Below, one piece after another: positions 53,701 through 64,000 of a stretch of DNA of 64,000 bases. Source of the DNA: Nereocystis luetkeana (taxonomy: Eukaryota; Sar; Phaeophyceae; Laminariales; Laminariaceae); NCBI GenBank assembly GCA_031213475.1, contig JARUPZ010000024.1, positions 1,550,001-1,614,000 on the forward strand, in the 5' to 3' direction. Made by a program: the position numbers and the translations under genes. Below the pieces are notes generated by a model, which was not told the DNA's origin, ran no database searches, and saw nothing but the letters and a program-made list of their open reading frames with translations. Numbering within the stretch: the first letter of the stretch is position 1; each line of letters opens with the position of its first letter.

Positions 53701-55496
53701 AGCGTAAAGAAGCGTACGATGTACGACGCGCGCACAGCATGACGATAGTTGTATGAGTACTGCTGCACAGCTCCTCCTATCGCCGGGCGGCCTATCTCCG
53801 TCCGCACCTGATCCGGGTCCTTTCGGGATCGGGTCAGCTCGACACTTTCACGTCACGCGCCCCGAGGTAGCAGCTAGCCCACTCTGCCGTTTCAACGGCA
53901 GCGACGGGTTTAACTGGCATGCAACACGTATTTTTATGCCAATGTGAAAGTGAGTTTAAGCTGTATTTGTAGCCGTCAGTCTGATAATTAAAAGTATATT
54001 GTAGTAAAGACGTTGGTCGGGCCGCACTAGTCGCGTTTAGGCCGCTATGCCTGGACTCCGATAGCTGCAGCAGGGCTGCCAAATCGAGTGCAAACGGCAG
54101 CCGCAGGGGCAAGCAGGCCGCCTCCCCCGCCGCCCCTCTTTTTCATACCGCGGTGTGTGTCTGTCTTGTTTGTTGCGCCCTCGGACGCATGGTAACGATA
54201 GAGGGGTGCGCCTTTTTTTTCCGAGGCTCCTCAGTAGGCTATAGCATCAGAGCTGTATGCCTCTCACCCAAACGCTGACTTTGAGAAGAAAATGGAAAGT
54301 GCAAAGCCCGGTCGACAATCCCATGGCCTTAGGGCATAATATATAAACACACCCATTAATGGTATTCCAGCGGTAAGGCACATGCCCGATAGGGCGTGCC
54401 TTGTTGGGTAGTTCCTCAGTGCCGTGAAGGAGCCTCATCGCTCAGATTTTTTTCGGCCAAAACGTGCTACAGCCCCTATAGTAGCTGGTGTCCTCGGGCG
54501 ACGATCGTGTATCGCGCAAGATAAAACACACAGTGGGCCGACTTTTCCGAGCCGACTTTCTCTAGTAAACCCAGCGAGGTGCGTATGTACACACCCGGAT
54601 AATGGTGGCTTTGGCGAAAAAATATTCCCCCCCTCGAAATATTTCCACGTAGACACATCGCTCGGCGTTTGCACCTTTTCCCCATTCGTCGAGAAAAACA
54701 TGCTTGAAATTCGTCCGAGGGTGTGTGTGTTGTCATGCCGGGGACATTCCAACCGCAAGAGCGGCCGCGGCAAGAGCGCAGGCGGCCCTGCGATTGCACC
54801 ATCCAGCTTGACCACCCCGTCCATACACCACGCCAGCCCCCCCTGGGAGATCGTAAACACTCGAGTCTTGGTCCGAACCGGCGCTCGTGCAAACAATGGC
54901 TGGATGTTTTGTAACAGCACCGCAATTCCGAAACGTTCGGTTGGCCGATCCCCCGGCTCTCGCTTCCAATATGTCTGGTTTGCTGGCTTTTTGTATGTTC
55001 TGCTTTTCCGCATTCAGCACGTTTGGGATTTGCATTGTCAAATCTCCTCACTGCTATTGCGATGTATCTTTATCTCGTAGTTTCTGGCCGCAGAGCTTTT
55101 ATCTCTGTAGGATAGATATTTAGCACCGACAGTGGATACTGTGCTGGAGGCCGATGAGTAGAATGGACGGTCCAATGCGAAGAACACACACAGACACTCC
55201 CACGCCGACACTTTCACGAGCCGAATTTCCCCGGCAGGTTGTCCCAAACAGTTCCGTACTCTCTCGCACGTCTCATGGCTCACGGCCACTCCACATCCTC
55301 GAGCACCCTGACATATAGTCTCCATATATACATACTATACTTACAAGATACGTTTTGCACGTCCTGCATCTATGTGACGTATGAAAATAAAAATTACTAT
55401 TATTCTGATGTAGCCCATAGTTCCTCATGGGCTGTATTAATAGTTGTCTGTTTTCACGCGTCGCACAGATCGCGACCTAGATCATTTAGCTGTTAA
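53701..55496. other. Intron sequence without recognised gene; overlapping long frames
   Basis: Frames of 218 codons (plus, 54424-55080) and 191-192 codons (minus) overlap the same DNA. None shows a domain, and part of the region (54655-54735) recurs at 48283-48358. I treat them as chance frames in an old repeat, though one could be a decayed gene. Confidence 0.35.
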
Positions 55497-55582
55497 CCCT
55501 TTTCGAACTGTAGTCCCGTTTTGGAGACAAACCTGTCAAATTCCAAGTAATTTGTCCCCAAACGGGACTGCGGTCCTAAAAG
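55497..55582. mobile_element. M2 MITE copy 3, piggyBac-like
   Basis: TTAA|CCCTTTTCGAACTGTAGTCC at the left and CAAACGGGACTGCGGTCC, then TAAAAG at the right. The left TTAA is exact; the right flank is degenerate. Confidence 0.7.
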
Positions 55583-55589
55583 TCATCAT

Positions 55590-55770
55590 GATATATTGTG
55601 CAGGGTCTGCTTTGGTACAGGTTAAACCCAGAGAAATGTGAGCTAGATCATGCAGGAACACGGTCTCCACCCGGCAACATGAGCTACAAGTAGATCCTAC
55701 CAGATCAGGAATGCGTCTGTCCTGAAGTGTCTAGAGGATGAAACAGGAATCGATGACCTGTCCTTACGAA
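55590..55770 (+). repeat. Dispersed repeat family R4
   Basis: ATTGTGCAGGGTCTGC, GATCATGCAGGAACACGG, CTCCACCCGGCAACATGAGC, GTCTGTCCTGAAGTGTCTAGA and ATCGATGACCTGTC match 18945-19175 and 49515-49790. The following 960 bp up to exon 2 hold no other gene; (CAA/CCA)-rich simple sequence lies at 56590-56695. Confidence 0.6.
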
Positions 55771-56738
55771 CGTTTCTATCTCTTAACCCACCGTCGTTTC
55801 AAGGGGGCAAGGTTGGCCCTCACTGAGGCACTATCCTACTACAAAACGAGTTGCCCTGTTCCTGTGCAAGCTTTCGAAGGTCGTGAACCCCGTGTTCCGT
55901 AAGCTATCGAATGCCGTGACCCCAACGGAACGGCACGCCGCCCTTGCGTGGTCCTCATCCGCTGGGTTTTTAGAGCAGTGCAGCCGAGCGATGCTGACTG
56001 CCTGAGGCGTTGTTTTTCTGTTTCCATGCGGGTTATAGTGGCCTGTGCACCCTCATACTTGCCTCATGAGTCGGCGAGGTATCGTCGTTGTCGTAGTTTG
56101 GTGTTCGTGTGACTGCCTACAACCCCGGTCGAGGTACAGTAATCGTCCCTATATATAGCCGGTACCAGGTATGCGCCAGCCAACAATACCGGCACTATAG
56201 CGGCAACCGGCACTACTCCGCACCCTGCCACGCTGCCAAGTGATTTCATCGGCACTGTAGCGGGCAGCCGGAATTACTCAACCCGCACTATAAAGGGGCC
56301 ACTACTACTTTATGATTTGTGCAGTACACAAACTTGAAGGGCGCCTCAGCCGTGATATCGAGAATTGTGTCAACACTCATCTTTGCAAGCTGCATGTGAT
56401 ATTTCGAACGCGCGATTTACGAGGTGTTCTTGATACCCAAATGCGTGGCTTTGCCCCCAAAGTTGTTGGTCGCGTCCACTGCTGTAGTGCGTTCGTAGCA
56501 CCTGTCCCATTCCTTGCCTTAACGTGTTTGTTGTCGCTGCCAGTGGCTTTGTTCGTCCATCGCCAGCTCGCCTGCTACCCTGCAGCTGACTACCATCACC
56601 ACCAGCAACAGAACACCAGCAAAAACAACACCAACAACAACACCACCAACACTACAAACACCAACACCACCGCCACCACCACCTCCACCACCCACACTAT
56701 TTTCGTTCAATTTGCTTCTTCTGTCTCTCTCGGCAAAG

Positions 56739-56837
56739 GATGAGGCCGTCGCCAGGGAAGGACTGGCCGCGTGCTCCGCCTTGATGTCGGACTACGACCG
56801 ATGTATGGCCAAGGTTCCGGCGAAGAATCTTATCCGG
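56739..56837 (+). CDS. Twin-CX9C mitochondrial protein, exon 2 of 3
   Basis: Thirty-three codons, phase 0 at both ends (CGGCAAAG|GAT...CGG|GTAAGA). It supplies the second CX9C motif (CSALMSDYDRC) inside a helix-forming stretch, then a basic tail (MAKVPAKN). The loop between the two motifs is 22 residues in the joined protein. The four cysteines would form two parallel disulfides after oxidation by Mia40. The acceptor ends AAG rather than CAG but follows a good pyrimidine tract. Each cysteine hairpin is on its own exon with phase-0 borders. The match to exon 1 in motif spacing is the main evidence for joining across 25 kb. Confidence 0.8.
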
Positions 56838-57676
56838 GTAAGAGCAGTATATATGGTATGCTTCAACATTGTTTTCGAGGCTGGGCCAAGGTCTACATGC
56901 AGCCCTGGGTGGGAGGGCGACGAGCGATATTGAGACGCTGGGAGACGAACATGAAGCATGAAACTATAAAATTTGAGAAATGGTCGAGTGCGTCGTATGT
57001 ATGTAGCGGCGACCTTCGCGAATGTAGTGGGGCGTTTCCCAACCGGCGTTGGCAATTCATATATTGCCATCCGTGACATTTCCCGCTGTTGCGGGTGGTG
57101 GTCTGGTTGTTTTGGTGTGTGCGAAGGAATTTGGCGGTGCCGATGCATACGAGTAAGGTGTTCCTGGTTTCGTCAAGAAATGATTTGTGAAAGCGGCGGC
57201 GAACTTTCGAGATGCCAAAGCTGCTTCAAATCTTGACCTGCATGCTATGACAATGGTCGTACGTTTGCTGTGTTTTTTTCTTGATTTAGTCGCAAACTGT
57301 CCGGTTCGGTACTAATAGCAGTGCTCATCGGATGCTGTCCTTCCTGTAAGAAGGCGAGCTTGAACGCCTTCTTCTTGAACTCGAACGATTAGTGTATGTA
57401 CTGCATGGCTCCGCTGGCTTCGAACTTCCTGTCTATCGTGGCGCACCCATGTCGTTAATTTCGTCCCTTGAATATAGCCCCTTTTGGTTAAGATCGGCGG
57501 CTGTTGCCTCAAGTGTCGGTGGCGGAAGTAGGAGGCATTCGGTAGTTACGCCACCGTTGGTTCTCATGCCGGCTACTCTTTGCCAACTGCTTTCTTGCTG
57601 GCGCAACGAGACTTGCCGTTCACAGTCGGCCGACTTACGCCCTCCCCCTTCGCCCCTCTCACGCGTTCGTCTTCAG
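56838..57676 (+). other. Intron 2 of the twin-CX9C gene (839 bp)
   Basis: Bounded by GTAAGA and a pyrimidine-rich acceptor (CGCCCCTCTCACGCGTTCGTCTTCAG). No repeat family is recognised in it. Confidence 0.7.
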
Positions 57677-57718
57677 GTGCAAGAGGAGTACCGCCTCGCT
57701 GCAGCCAGCAAGCAATGA
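57677..57718 (+). CDS. Twin-CX9C mitochondrial protein, exon 3 of 3
   Basis: Thirteen codons (VQEEYRLAAASKQ) plus TGA, phase 0 after the acceptor TCTTCAG. It completes the 91-residue protein with a short hydrophilic helix after the second CX9C motif. It is too short to stand alone and is assigned from phase, the strong acceptor and the immediate stop. Confidence 0.65.
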   Translation: MQEEYRLAAASKQ

Positions 57719-60108
57719 TGTCACTACGATTACGTCTTTGTTTTTCGGGCTGCAGGGAGTAGAAATGAGGGTTTCCATTGTTTTTTTGGCGTCAGGCTTT
57801 TCTCCTCAGGGGGTGGACGAGAAAGAGAGAGAGCACCATCGTTCCTACCATGGAAGCAGAAGGATTCATTTTTTTTTTGTGAATTCTGCATTTTTTTCCC
57901 CCGTAGCAGTGGGGGCTGTTGGGGATCGCGGAAGGCCCAGAATGTCAGGAGCCCGTGTGGAGGCTTTGCAGGTTTTGATGACACCCTCTTGGCGAATCGC
58001 GGGGGTGGCGATATATATATAGCCTTTGGCGAGGGAAGAGTAACAGCACATGATGTGGAGGGTCGCGTTGATCTTCAGCTACAGCAAATAGTATCCCACA
58101 CTACAGTAAATCCAATTATTTCCCCGCACTAGGGTGGATGCAGTTTTACGAGAGGGGTTAACAACTTGCAGTGTTCATTTTTCTGCAGCTTGGCCAGTTG
58201 CCCGGTGAGGGGCGGAATGGGGAGCTGGCCGACCCCGTCGCTGAAGCTTAGCCCCCCGTTTGCAAGACTGGACGAGGAATATTTTGGGGCGTGCGTGCTA
58301 CTGCCGTGTTGCATGCGGCTGATTCGAGCAAGCTCAACCTTAACCCTTTTAAGGCCTAAACATGGCCACATATAATAAGCGAGGTGCGCTCGTACCAGCC
58401 ACCAAGGGGGAGCGCGCGGCAGTATGTACGACTCTATGATTCCCGCGAATTGATTGTAGTTCGGGTACATCTCATGCCTCGGCAGCCCGGACTGCTTGGT
58501 ATGTCCGATGCTGTTACCGTCACTTTTTTTCGACATGTGTCCCCTGTAAGTCCCAAAGGAGTTCAGCTTTCGTGCCCACGCACTACGTAGTAGTGCACTC
58601 GGTGGAGCGGTTCTATCACAATTTTGCAGGCATGCCCAAATCGCGTACCGGGTGGAGGGGGTGGGGTACGGTGATAAATCAACGCCTTGTTGTTCACCAT
58701 GGCTATGGGTGCAGCCTTGATTTCACGCACGGTGTGCCAAAGAACAAGGCAAGGAGCAAAAGCGTAGACGCCCCCAGGACTTGCAGTAGGTCGAGTTCGA
58801 ATGAGTCGCGGGCGGCGCTGTGCTGGCTCCCTCGTCCCTTTGTCCGTCCGTTCGGTTCATTCGGCCGTTCTAATCGCACGCCTTAAGTGAGTGGTGGGGC
58901 TACGACACACACTTTCTTCTATTTTATTAACCCCAGTGCGACGTACAGCAGTTACTACTCTAGTACTATTGTAAATGTTGTAGTAGCACACACCACTTAT
59001 ACATGTCACATACCACACATACCTGGTATTTGTCTTCACGTGTTCCTCCTTATTATGCCTCCGAGCCCCGCCCCCCCCCCCCCCCCCCCCCCGCCAACAA
59101 TATGAGGGCCTATTTATGTGGTCGTACCACTAGGGCCATACATGACATAAATACACACCCCCCCCCTCCCAACAATCTGCTCCACCCCATTACGAAATAA
59201 TTTACCCTGTTTGGCGTTCTCGGCAGAGTCAGTGGTATGCACATCAAATACCGTATTCAATTGGCCTTCCAACGCAGAGGCGGTACAGGTAGCCATCCAG
59301 AATGGAAAAGCTGACACAAGGCGTCCAATGCCCACTGGTACATGCGTACTGTACATACTGAGCAGGTACTTGTCCACTGGGGTTCTCTGCAGTTCAAAGT
59401 CTAAATGTGCGCGTCCGAATGGTACGCAAAACCAGCGCTGGGCTCGTACAGCCTGCTGCAGCATGCTGTGGAAATGAGGAGCGGCGATGCAGGGCGAGGT
59501 TTTAATGGCGATCTGATCTTCGCATGATCAGTCCTCTATCGGACATACCTTATTCGATAAAGTTATGTTGCGCCCTTTTTCCTTTTTATGATGATGGTTA
59601 CAGCAGTACTCGCTAGTGCTGCTCTACTGCCTTAACTAACTGGACTGCCACTAAGCGCCAGATCAGTCGATCAGTCGGTAGGTGTGCTTCGTTTGTTCTC
59701 TGATTCGCGACTCACAACAGACAGCACACACAACATCGTTTCATGTTCCTACTCTGGTAATTTCTGAAACAGATAACTCGTACCAGGTACGTACGAGGAC
59801 CGCTCAGCCCAAACTAATAATATAAAACGGTACACTGGGGGACAGCGCGGCAGCGCATATCGTATACATACCCGGTCTACCGTGTACAGTGTTTTGCGAA
59901 AATATATTCCAGTTATCATTGCACCCTGTCACAGTACCTGGTACTGTATACCTGGTACGCATCATAAGTACCAGCAGCATTATTACTTCCTTTGCTTATA
60001 TCTTTTCTTTTATTATATCCCGCCGTCGGTAGAAGAATGTACTATTAATACTGATGATGAGGGAGACGGTACTGATACTCTGCCGGTATCATACTGGTGG
60101 GTATGATC
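57719..60108. other. 3' flank and intergenic DNA; no further gene recognised
   Basis: Holds an R1 remnant at about 59060-59185 (C-runs, GGTCGTACCACTAGGGCCAT). Two minus-strand frames have natural-looking composition but no domain: 58129-58536 (135 codons) and 59114-59464 (116 codons). Both are left uncalled. TACC(A/T)GGTA sites occur at about 59020, 59785, 59936 and 59949. Confidence 0.4.
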
Positions 60109-60451
60109 GGTCTCCCCGGTGGTTCAAGTGGTTAACCTCGAATTCTACTTGTGTTTGAGTCCCGGGTTCGAGCCCCAGGTGGGTCGGACTTTGGACTTTA
60201 TTTGCAAAAATAAAATCAAAAAGGATTCAATTGTTGAGAGCGCCTTGCAGCGTGGGTATAGGCGCAATTCGATGCGAGTCGACGAGGGAAGAAAAGGCTG
60301 AAATCTTCTCGCGATAAAAATGAAGGCGCGTACCGTAGCGGGAAGGGGGGAGAAGAGCCTGCTATGTGACCCCGGATCTGAGTTACGAGTTGGAAGGAGA
60401 GAGAAGAAGATGTGCGAAGATAATGAATGGGATGAGAAAAAAAAAAGAAAA
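60109..60451 (+). mobile_element. SINE S1, full-length reference copy, tRNA-derived
   Basis: A tRNA-like head (60109-60190) carries an A box (GTGGTTCAAGTGGTTAA, about 60119) and a B box (GGGTTCGAGCC, 60164-60174), the internal RNA polymerase III promoter. A 250-bp body follows (CAATTCGATGCGAGTCGACG, TTCTCGCGATAAAAATGAAG, GACCCCGGATCTGAGTTACG), ending in an A-rich tail at 60437-60451. It encodes no protein and would need a LINE partner for mobility; none is visible here. Other copies are at 46164, 46855, 52965 and 63489. Confidence 0.85.
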
Positions 60452-61763
60452 GTATACCAGGTAAACGACAGCTCGCATACCGAGTAGATAATCTTTTGCA
60501 GGAGGTACATACGTACATGTTATCACTCATGACATACAAACACAGTATTAATGGTATAGCTGAATCAGTCGCAATTATACCAGGCACGCCACGGGTATTC
60601 ATACAACATAATACTCTGATTCATCATCATATACATCATCAGCACCAGCCAATTTCCAAATTTGAGTATAATAAATCGAAATACCTTCCAACCGTCACGG
60701 CGGGTATACGCGATGGATGAGTATGCGCTCACTATTTACTCACCACACCACGACATCCACGCCATGCGATGTTAACGTTATGTACGTACAAGCTGTTGTA
60801 TAGCATTATACCGGTACCTATTAATAAATACCAGGTAGGACGTAAGGATAGGTTCACGAGAACTCGTCGTGTCTTGTGGTGCATGTGTCGTGGGTCGTAT
60901 TTCTTTGCCGACGGTTACGACTTCGCAGTTACGAGTTACGAGGTTCAAGATTCAAGTCCCGTCGAATCGTCAAAAATCCTCTGCTTTTTACCCCAAAACC
61001 AACAACAAACAAACAAAAAAAGAGCAGTTTCAGTTTCCGATATGATAAATGAGAACAATATAATTACGTACCAGACGTCTTCACAAGACCACAGAGTGCG
61101 TACAGAAATAGATATAAACAGGAGCTGACGGAAAAATATTGAAAAACTAAAATTCGGATAAAAAACACGGAAAAAACAAAATAATTTGTCAGGTTGGATC
61201 GGCGTATGGTAGAACAGCCAATCGGTCTCGATCTCTAAAGTACTTGCTTTTTGTACATAAAACTACAGCAGTTGCTGAAATCAGCTGAAATTTCCTCAGA
61301 TCAAGATCATACGACAACGATACGATACACGATCAAACACCATACATGCCAGACCAGACGATTCTGCTGCCCTCTGCCATTTTCTCTCTCCGTCTGGTTC
61401 CACGTTTTTTTCGTTCGTGCCTCGAGCCAGCAACACCAACACCAGCAGGGCGGGGCAACACAACGGTTCGGTCTCGAGGGGGCAAATTTGTGCTGCAGGC
61501 ATTGCGCACAGTTCCACGACAACATCGGATTGGGGACATTTTTCCTCTCAAGCAGGAAGGGCAAGATACCCATATACCAAAAGGCTATTTCAAGCAGCTC
61601 AAAAAATAGGAAAGGAGACCTGCTGCTTCTTCCGCTCCTCGTTTTGTGCTACTGGCTTGTTTTTGCTTGCTGTGGTGGTTCTTCGAGGGATCTCTCCGTG
61701 CTACGAGGCAACAACTCTTGGTAGGGCAGGGTGGGGCAGGTCGCTCTACGCTTTGCTGCTGCG
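60452..61763 (+). other. Intergenic DNA and 5' flank of the ankyrin gene
   Basis: TACCAGGTA occurs at about 60457 and 60828. Frames of 119-157 codons lack domains. The bases just before the ankyrin ATG (CTACGCTTTGCTGCTGCG) may be leader sequence; no clear promoter element is seen. Confidence 0.4.
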
Positions 61764-61996
61764 ATGATGGCGGTCGCTCCATCTCCCAGGGTGGTGTCGG
61801 CGTCGCAGGCATCTGTGGTCGAGGCGATAGACATCCACCACGCGGTGGCGCGCAACGACGAGGAGCAAATAAAGAAGTACGTGTTTTCTGGACAGGATTT
61901 GGACCGCCGCGACAAGGATTCTCTGACCCCCCTGCACGTAGCGGCGGCTGGCGGATTCAGGGCGATCGTGGAGTTCCTCGTCAAGCACGAGGCAGG
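61764..61996 (+). CDS. Ankyrin-repeat protein, first exon
   Basis: Starting at ATG 61764 (a second ATG follows at 61767), the frame encodes about 77 residues. After a short Ser/Ala-rich leader come a degenerate ankyrin unit (IHHAVARNDEEQIKKYVFSG) and one clear unit with the diagnostic TPLH core (DSLTPLHVAAAGGFRAIVEF). Ankyrin repeats are protein-binding scaffolds, so no reaction can be assigned. The donor CAGG|GTGAGT at 61997 leaves phase 2, and unspliced translation stops at 61998-62000. The next exon should continue the second repeat (Gly-Ala-Asp-type end) but was not found; it may lie to the right of the window. The GTG-started extension from 61731 is not used because no ATG supports it. 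Confidence 0.7.
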
Positions 61997-63488
61997 GTGA
62001 GTTCGCGTATGCACAATTTTGTTGTTGTTGGCGTTGGTAGAGCCAGTGCTGGTTGCCTCCCCCCTCATCCCTGGCCCACCAACATGGAACGTGGGTACCT
62101 CATCGATCTACTGCTGGATTTAGATCGAGTCTGTGAATTGTCCGCATCCATTCCTGCGTTAGCAAGAGCCAAGCCGTTGCGAGGTTGCGACGCACACACG
62201 CATGTTGACACAAAGACCGAAGGAAGGGCTGCAATCTTGAGGCGTCTAAATACGGCAGCAGGGACGGAGGCAGTCCTCTTCTCTGTAATGCGGGTCCTCT
62301 CCTTAGCCACAGACAGAGCAGCTGGTGTCCGTCGCGAATCTTCTCGAGTACAACGAGAGAAAGATAACCGCTCTCCCTCGCGACTTGCGACCCCCCTGCG
62401 TGCCTGATACACCGGTAGCCAGTCGGGTAGCAGTTGATACGACCGCTAAAAAACAGCAGCAGCACAGCAGCAGCAGAACACCAGTGCAGCGGTTGAGTAA
62501 CACTGCGAGTACTGCTCGTCACTCGGTTTGTAAATCCGCATAAATTTACTCTGCGTGCAGGGGGTTTCGCTCTCCTGCGCTGAAGTAACTAAGAACACTC
62601 ACTGGGACTGACTGCTGCTGCGCATATGATAACAATATCACCTTGCTTGTTGGGTGTGCGTTTGGGGTTGGGGCGGAACGCCCGGTTCCTTGTGAGCTAC
62701 TGGCCTCTAGCTGGGCGCGTTGTGGTGTGACTTGCTCCCCTATTTATTTATAGGGTCGGAGATGCAAAGCCTTTTCGACACGGAGCAGCCAGAAGATCGC
62801 GGATGTGGTGTGGCGCGCAATAATCTTTAAACCCCGAACCAATAACCTTGAAGTAGTGTGCTGTGCTGCTTGTTTATAATCAGCTACTAACTGCTGCTGT
62901 ACAACCACCGCTGCTGCCGCTGATGTGCCTGCTTGCATATATTCGGTCGGCGAATACACACGTAAAGATTCCCTTGCTACTTCCCTCTCATTCCTGGAAT
63001 ATACCAGAGTTACCGGTGTTGCACTCCTGTGTACCGTTTCCCTGCTGTGCTGCTGCATACCGATACTGCAATGATGCATGACAGGGCAGAGGGGTTGAGA
63101 TAATCCACCGCCTGCACACACAAGCGCGGGGTCGTCATTTTGTATCACATCCTTGCACATCCTACACACAACACACATGAAGGATTGAATTGAAACCCGT
63201 GCGCCCGTGAAAAAGGGGAACCGCACGACCCCGCACCCTTCTCCAGGCTGGTACAGGGTACTCAACAGAGCACTTCTTTCTGCACTGCTGGCTGTGTTTT
63301 ATACCACAGGCAAAAATAAAGCAACCTCCCTTTTTGCTCCTCGGGCCAGTCACCAGTCACCAACCCCCCCTGCCGACACCTTTTTTTTTCACGAGTATTC
63401 TCCGGGCATCACGGCATCACAGATAGTCTCTCCTCTTGGAGTTTCGTGTGTACCAGCGTATGCGTTTGTTGTTCATCCCACCTTCCTT
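61997..63488 (+). other. Presumed intron or flank of the ankyrin gene
   Basis: Acceptors near 62568 and 62750 open frames that stop within 8-25 codons and do not resemble ankyrin units, so no second exon is called. CAG/CTG-rich stretches occur at 62455-62485 and 62855-62925. Confidence 0.35.
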
Positions 63489-63690
63489 CACAATTCGATG
63501 CGAGTCGACGAGGGAAGAAAAAGGCTGAAATCTTCTCGCGATAAAAATGAAGGCACGTACCCCGTAGCGGGAAGGGGGTAGAAGAGCCTGCTATGTGACC
63601 CCGGATCTGAGTTACGAGTTGGAAGGAGAGGGAGAAGAAGATGAGCGAAGATAATAAATGGGATGAGCAAAAAAAAATAAAAATAAAATT
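63489..63690 (+). mobile_element. SINE S1 copy, 5'-truncated
   Basis: Starts at CAATTCGATGCGAGTCGACG, well inside the body, and runs to an A-rich tail (63669-63690). It is very similar to 60270-60451. The remaining 310 bp to the window end hold T-runs and a TACCTGGTA site at about 63770, with no gene. Confidence 0.82.
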
Positions 63691-64000
63691 GAGCTGCTCC
63701 TTTATTTCCTGGTATTTTTTTTGTGTGCAGTTACGTACGTGGGCGACGTACAGGTAGTACGTACCCTGGTACCTGGTAGTCTACAGCGTAGCAGCCAGTT
63801 ATTTACTGGTATTCAATGTGTGTGGCGCCCTTTTTTCTGGCCGCCCCTTTTTTTTTCACGACTCCTGCACGCAACCTTCCAGCAAGCCAGCAAGTAGTTA
63901 TCGCAACGCCACTACTTGTTTCCCCCTGTGCAACAATTGCAGTCTACTGCGCGTACTCGTGTAAAAAAAACTTCCTGATGTTATTTATCTCGGTTCCTGT

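Larger units (their letters stand above)
31524..56738 (+). other. Giant intron 1 (about 25.2 kb) of the twin-CX9C gene
   Basis: Begins GTGAGA and ends with a pyrimidine tract (TTTGCTTCTTCTGTCTCTCT) plus CGGCAAAG. It contains the complete copia element (antisense), three M1 MITEs, three M2, one M3, one M4, the hAT-like element, three minus-orientation SINEs, R4/R5 copies and several tandem arrays. Intron 2 of the same gene is only 839 bp. Stretches between the listed elements show no supported gene, apart from the two candidate exons noted separately. Confidence 0.7.

Noticed and set aside
54424..55080. A gene in the 218-codon plus frame or the 192-codon minus frame
   Set aside because: No domain, overlapping frames on both strands, and part of the DNA recurs at 48283-48358.
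62569..62830. Second exon of the ankyrin gene after the acceptors at 62568 or 62750
   Set aside because: The phase-correct frames stop after 8-25 codons and do not resemble ankyrin units.

Overview
The window is nuclear DNA from a eukaryote with GT-AG introns. The intron sizes (839 and 865 bp where both ends are clear), the moderate GC content, a stramenopile-style copia retrotransposon and the dense mix of small repeats fit a brown alga (Phaeophyceae) or a related stramenopile. This is an inference; no barcode gene is present. There are no rRNA genes, intact tRNA genes, CRISPR arrays or operons. Most long open frames are chance frames in repeats.

Five plus-strand gene pieces can be supported: (1) two phase-matched exons of an Arg/Ser- and Gly-rich splicing-factor-like protein (9313-10010 and 10876-11546); (2) an acidic exon and a SAP-domain exon (19302-19604 and 21672-21766); (3) a complete three-exon gene for a 91-residue twin-CX9C protein (31389-31523, 56739-56837, 57677-57718), whose first intron is about 25.2 kb; (4) the first exon of an ankyrin-repeat protein (61764-61996), running on towards or beyond the right edge; (5) a short ORF with a plastid-presequence-like N-terminus (17940-18155), whose downstream part is repeated as an imperfect palindrome.

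The rest is mobile DNA. A 6.8-kb Ty1/copia element (32896-39723, minus strand, target duplication GGATC) sits antisense inside the 25-kb intron. Its two LTRs differ only by one TA unit, so it is young, yet its pol carries an in-frame TAG and HVGD in place of the usual YVDD. A second, badly decayed copia copy lies at about 12.6-15.4 kb. Small non-autonomous DNA elements fall into families recognisable by their ends: six TA-flanked copies of about 105 bp (M1), three or four piggyBac-like copies with TTAA ends (M2), three copies with CACCACTCTGTCC ends (M3), one TTA-flanked Harbinger-like element (M4), and one 1.48-kb hAT-like element with an exact 8-bp target duplication and arrays of GGGTC. There is also a tRNA-derived SINE family, further dispersed repeats (R1, R4, R5), and several tandem arrays.

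Layout: 0-9 kb repeats; 9-11.5 kb RS-protein exons; 12-15.5 kb decayed copia; 16-19 kb repeats and palindrome; 19-22 kb SAP exons; 22-31 kb tandem arrays; 31-57.7 kb twin-CX9C gene with its transposon-filled intron; 58-64 kb SINEs and the ankyrin exon. A short palindrome, TACC(A/T)GGTA, recurs about 25 times and is not explained by any of these families. Exon borders, repeat borders and counts were read by eye.
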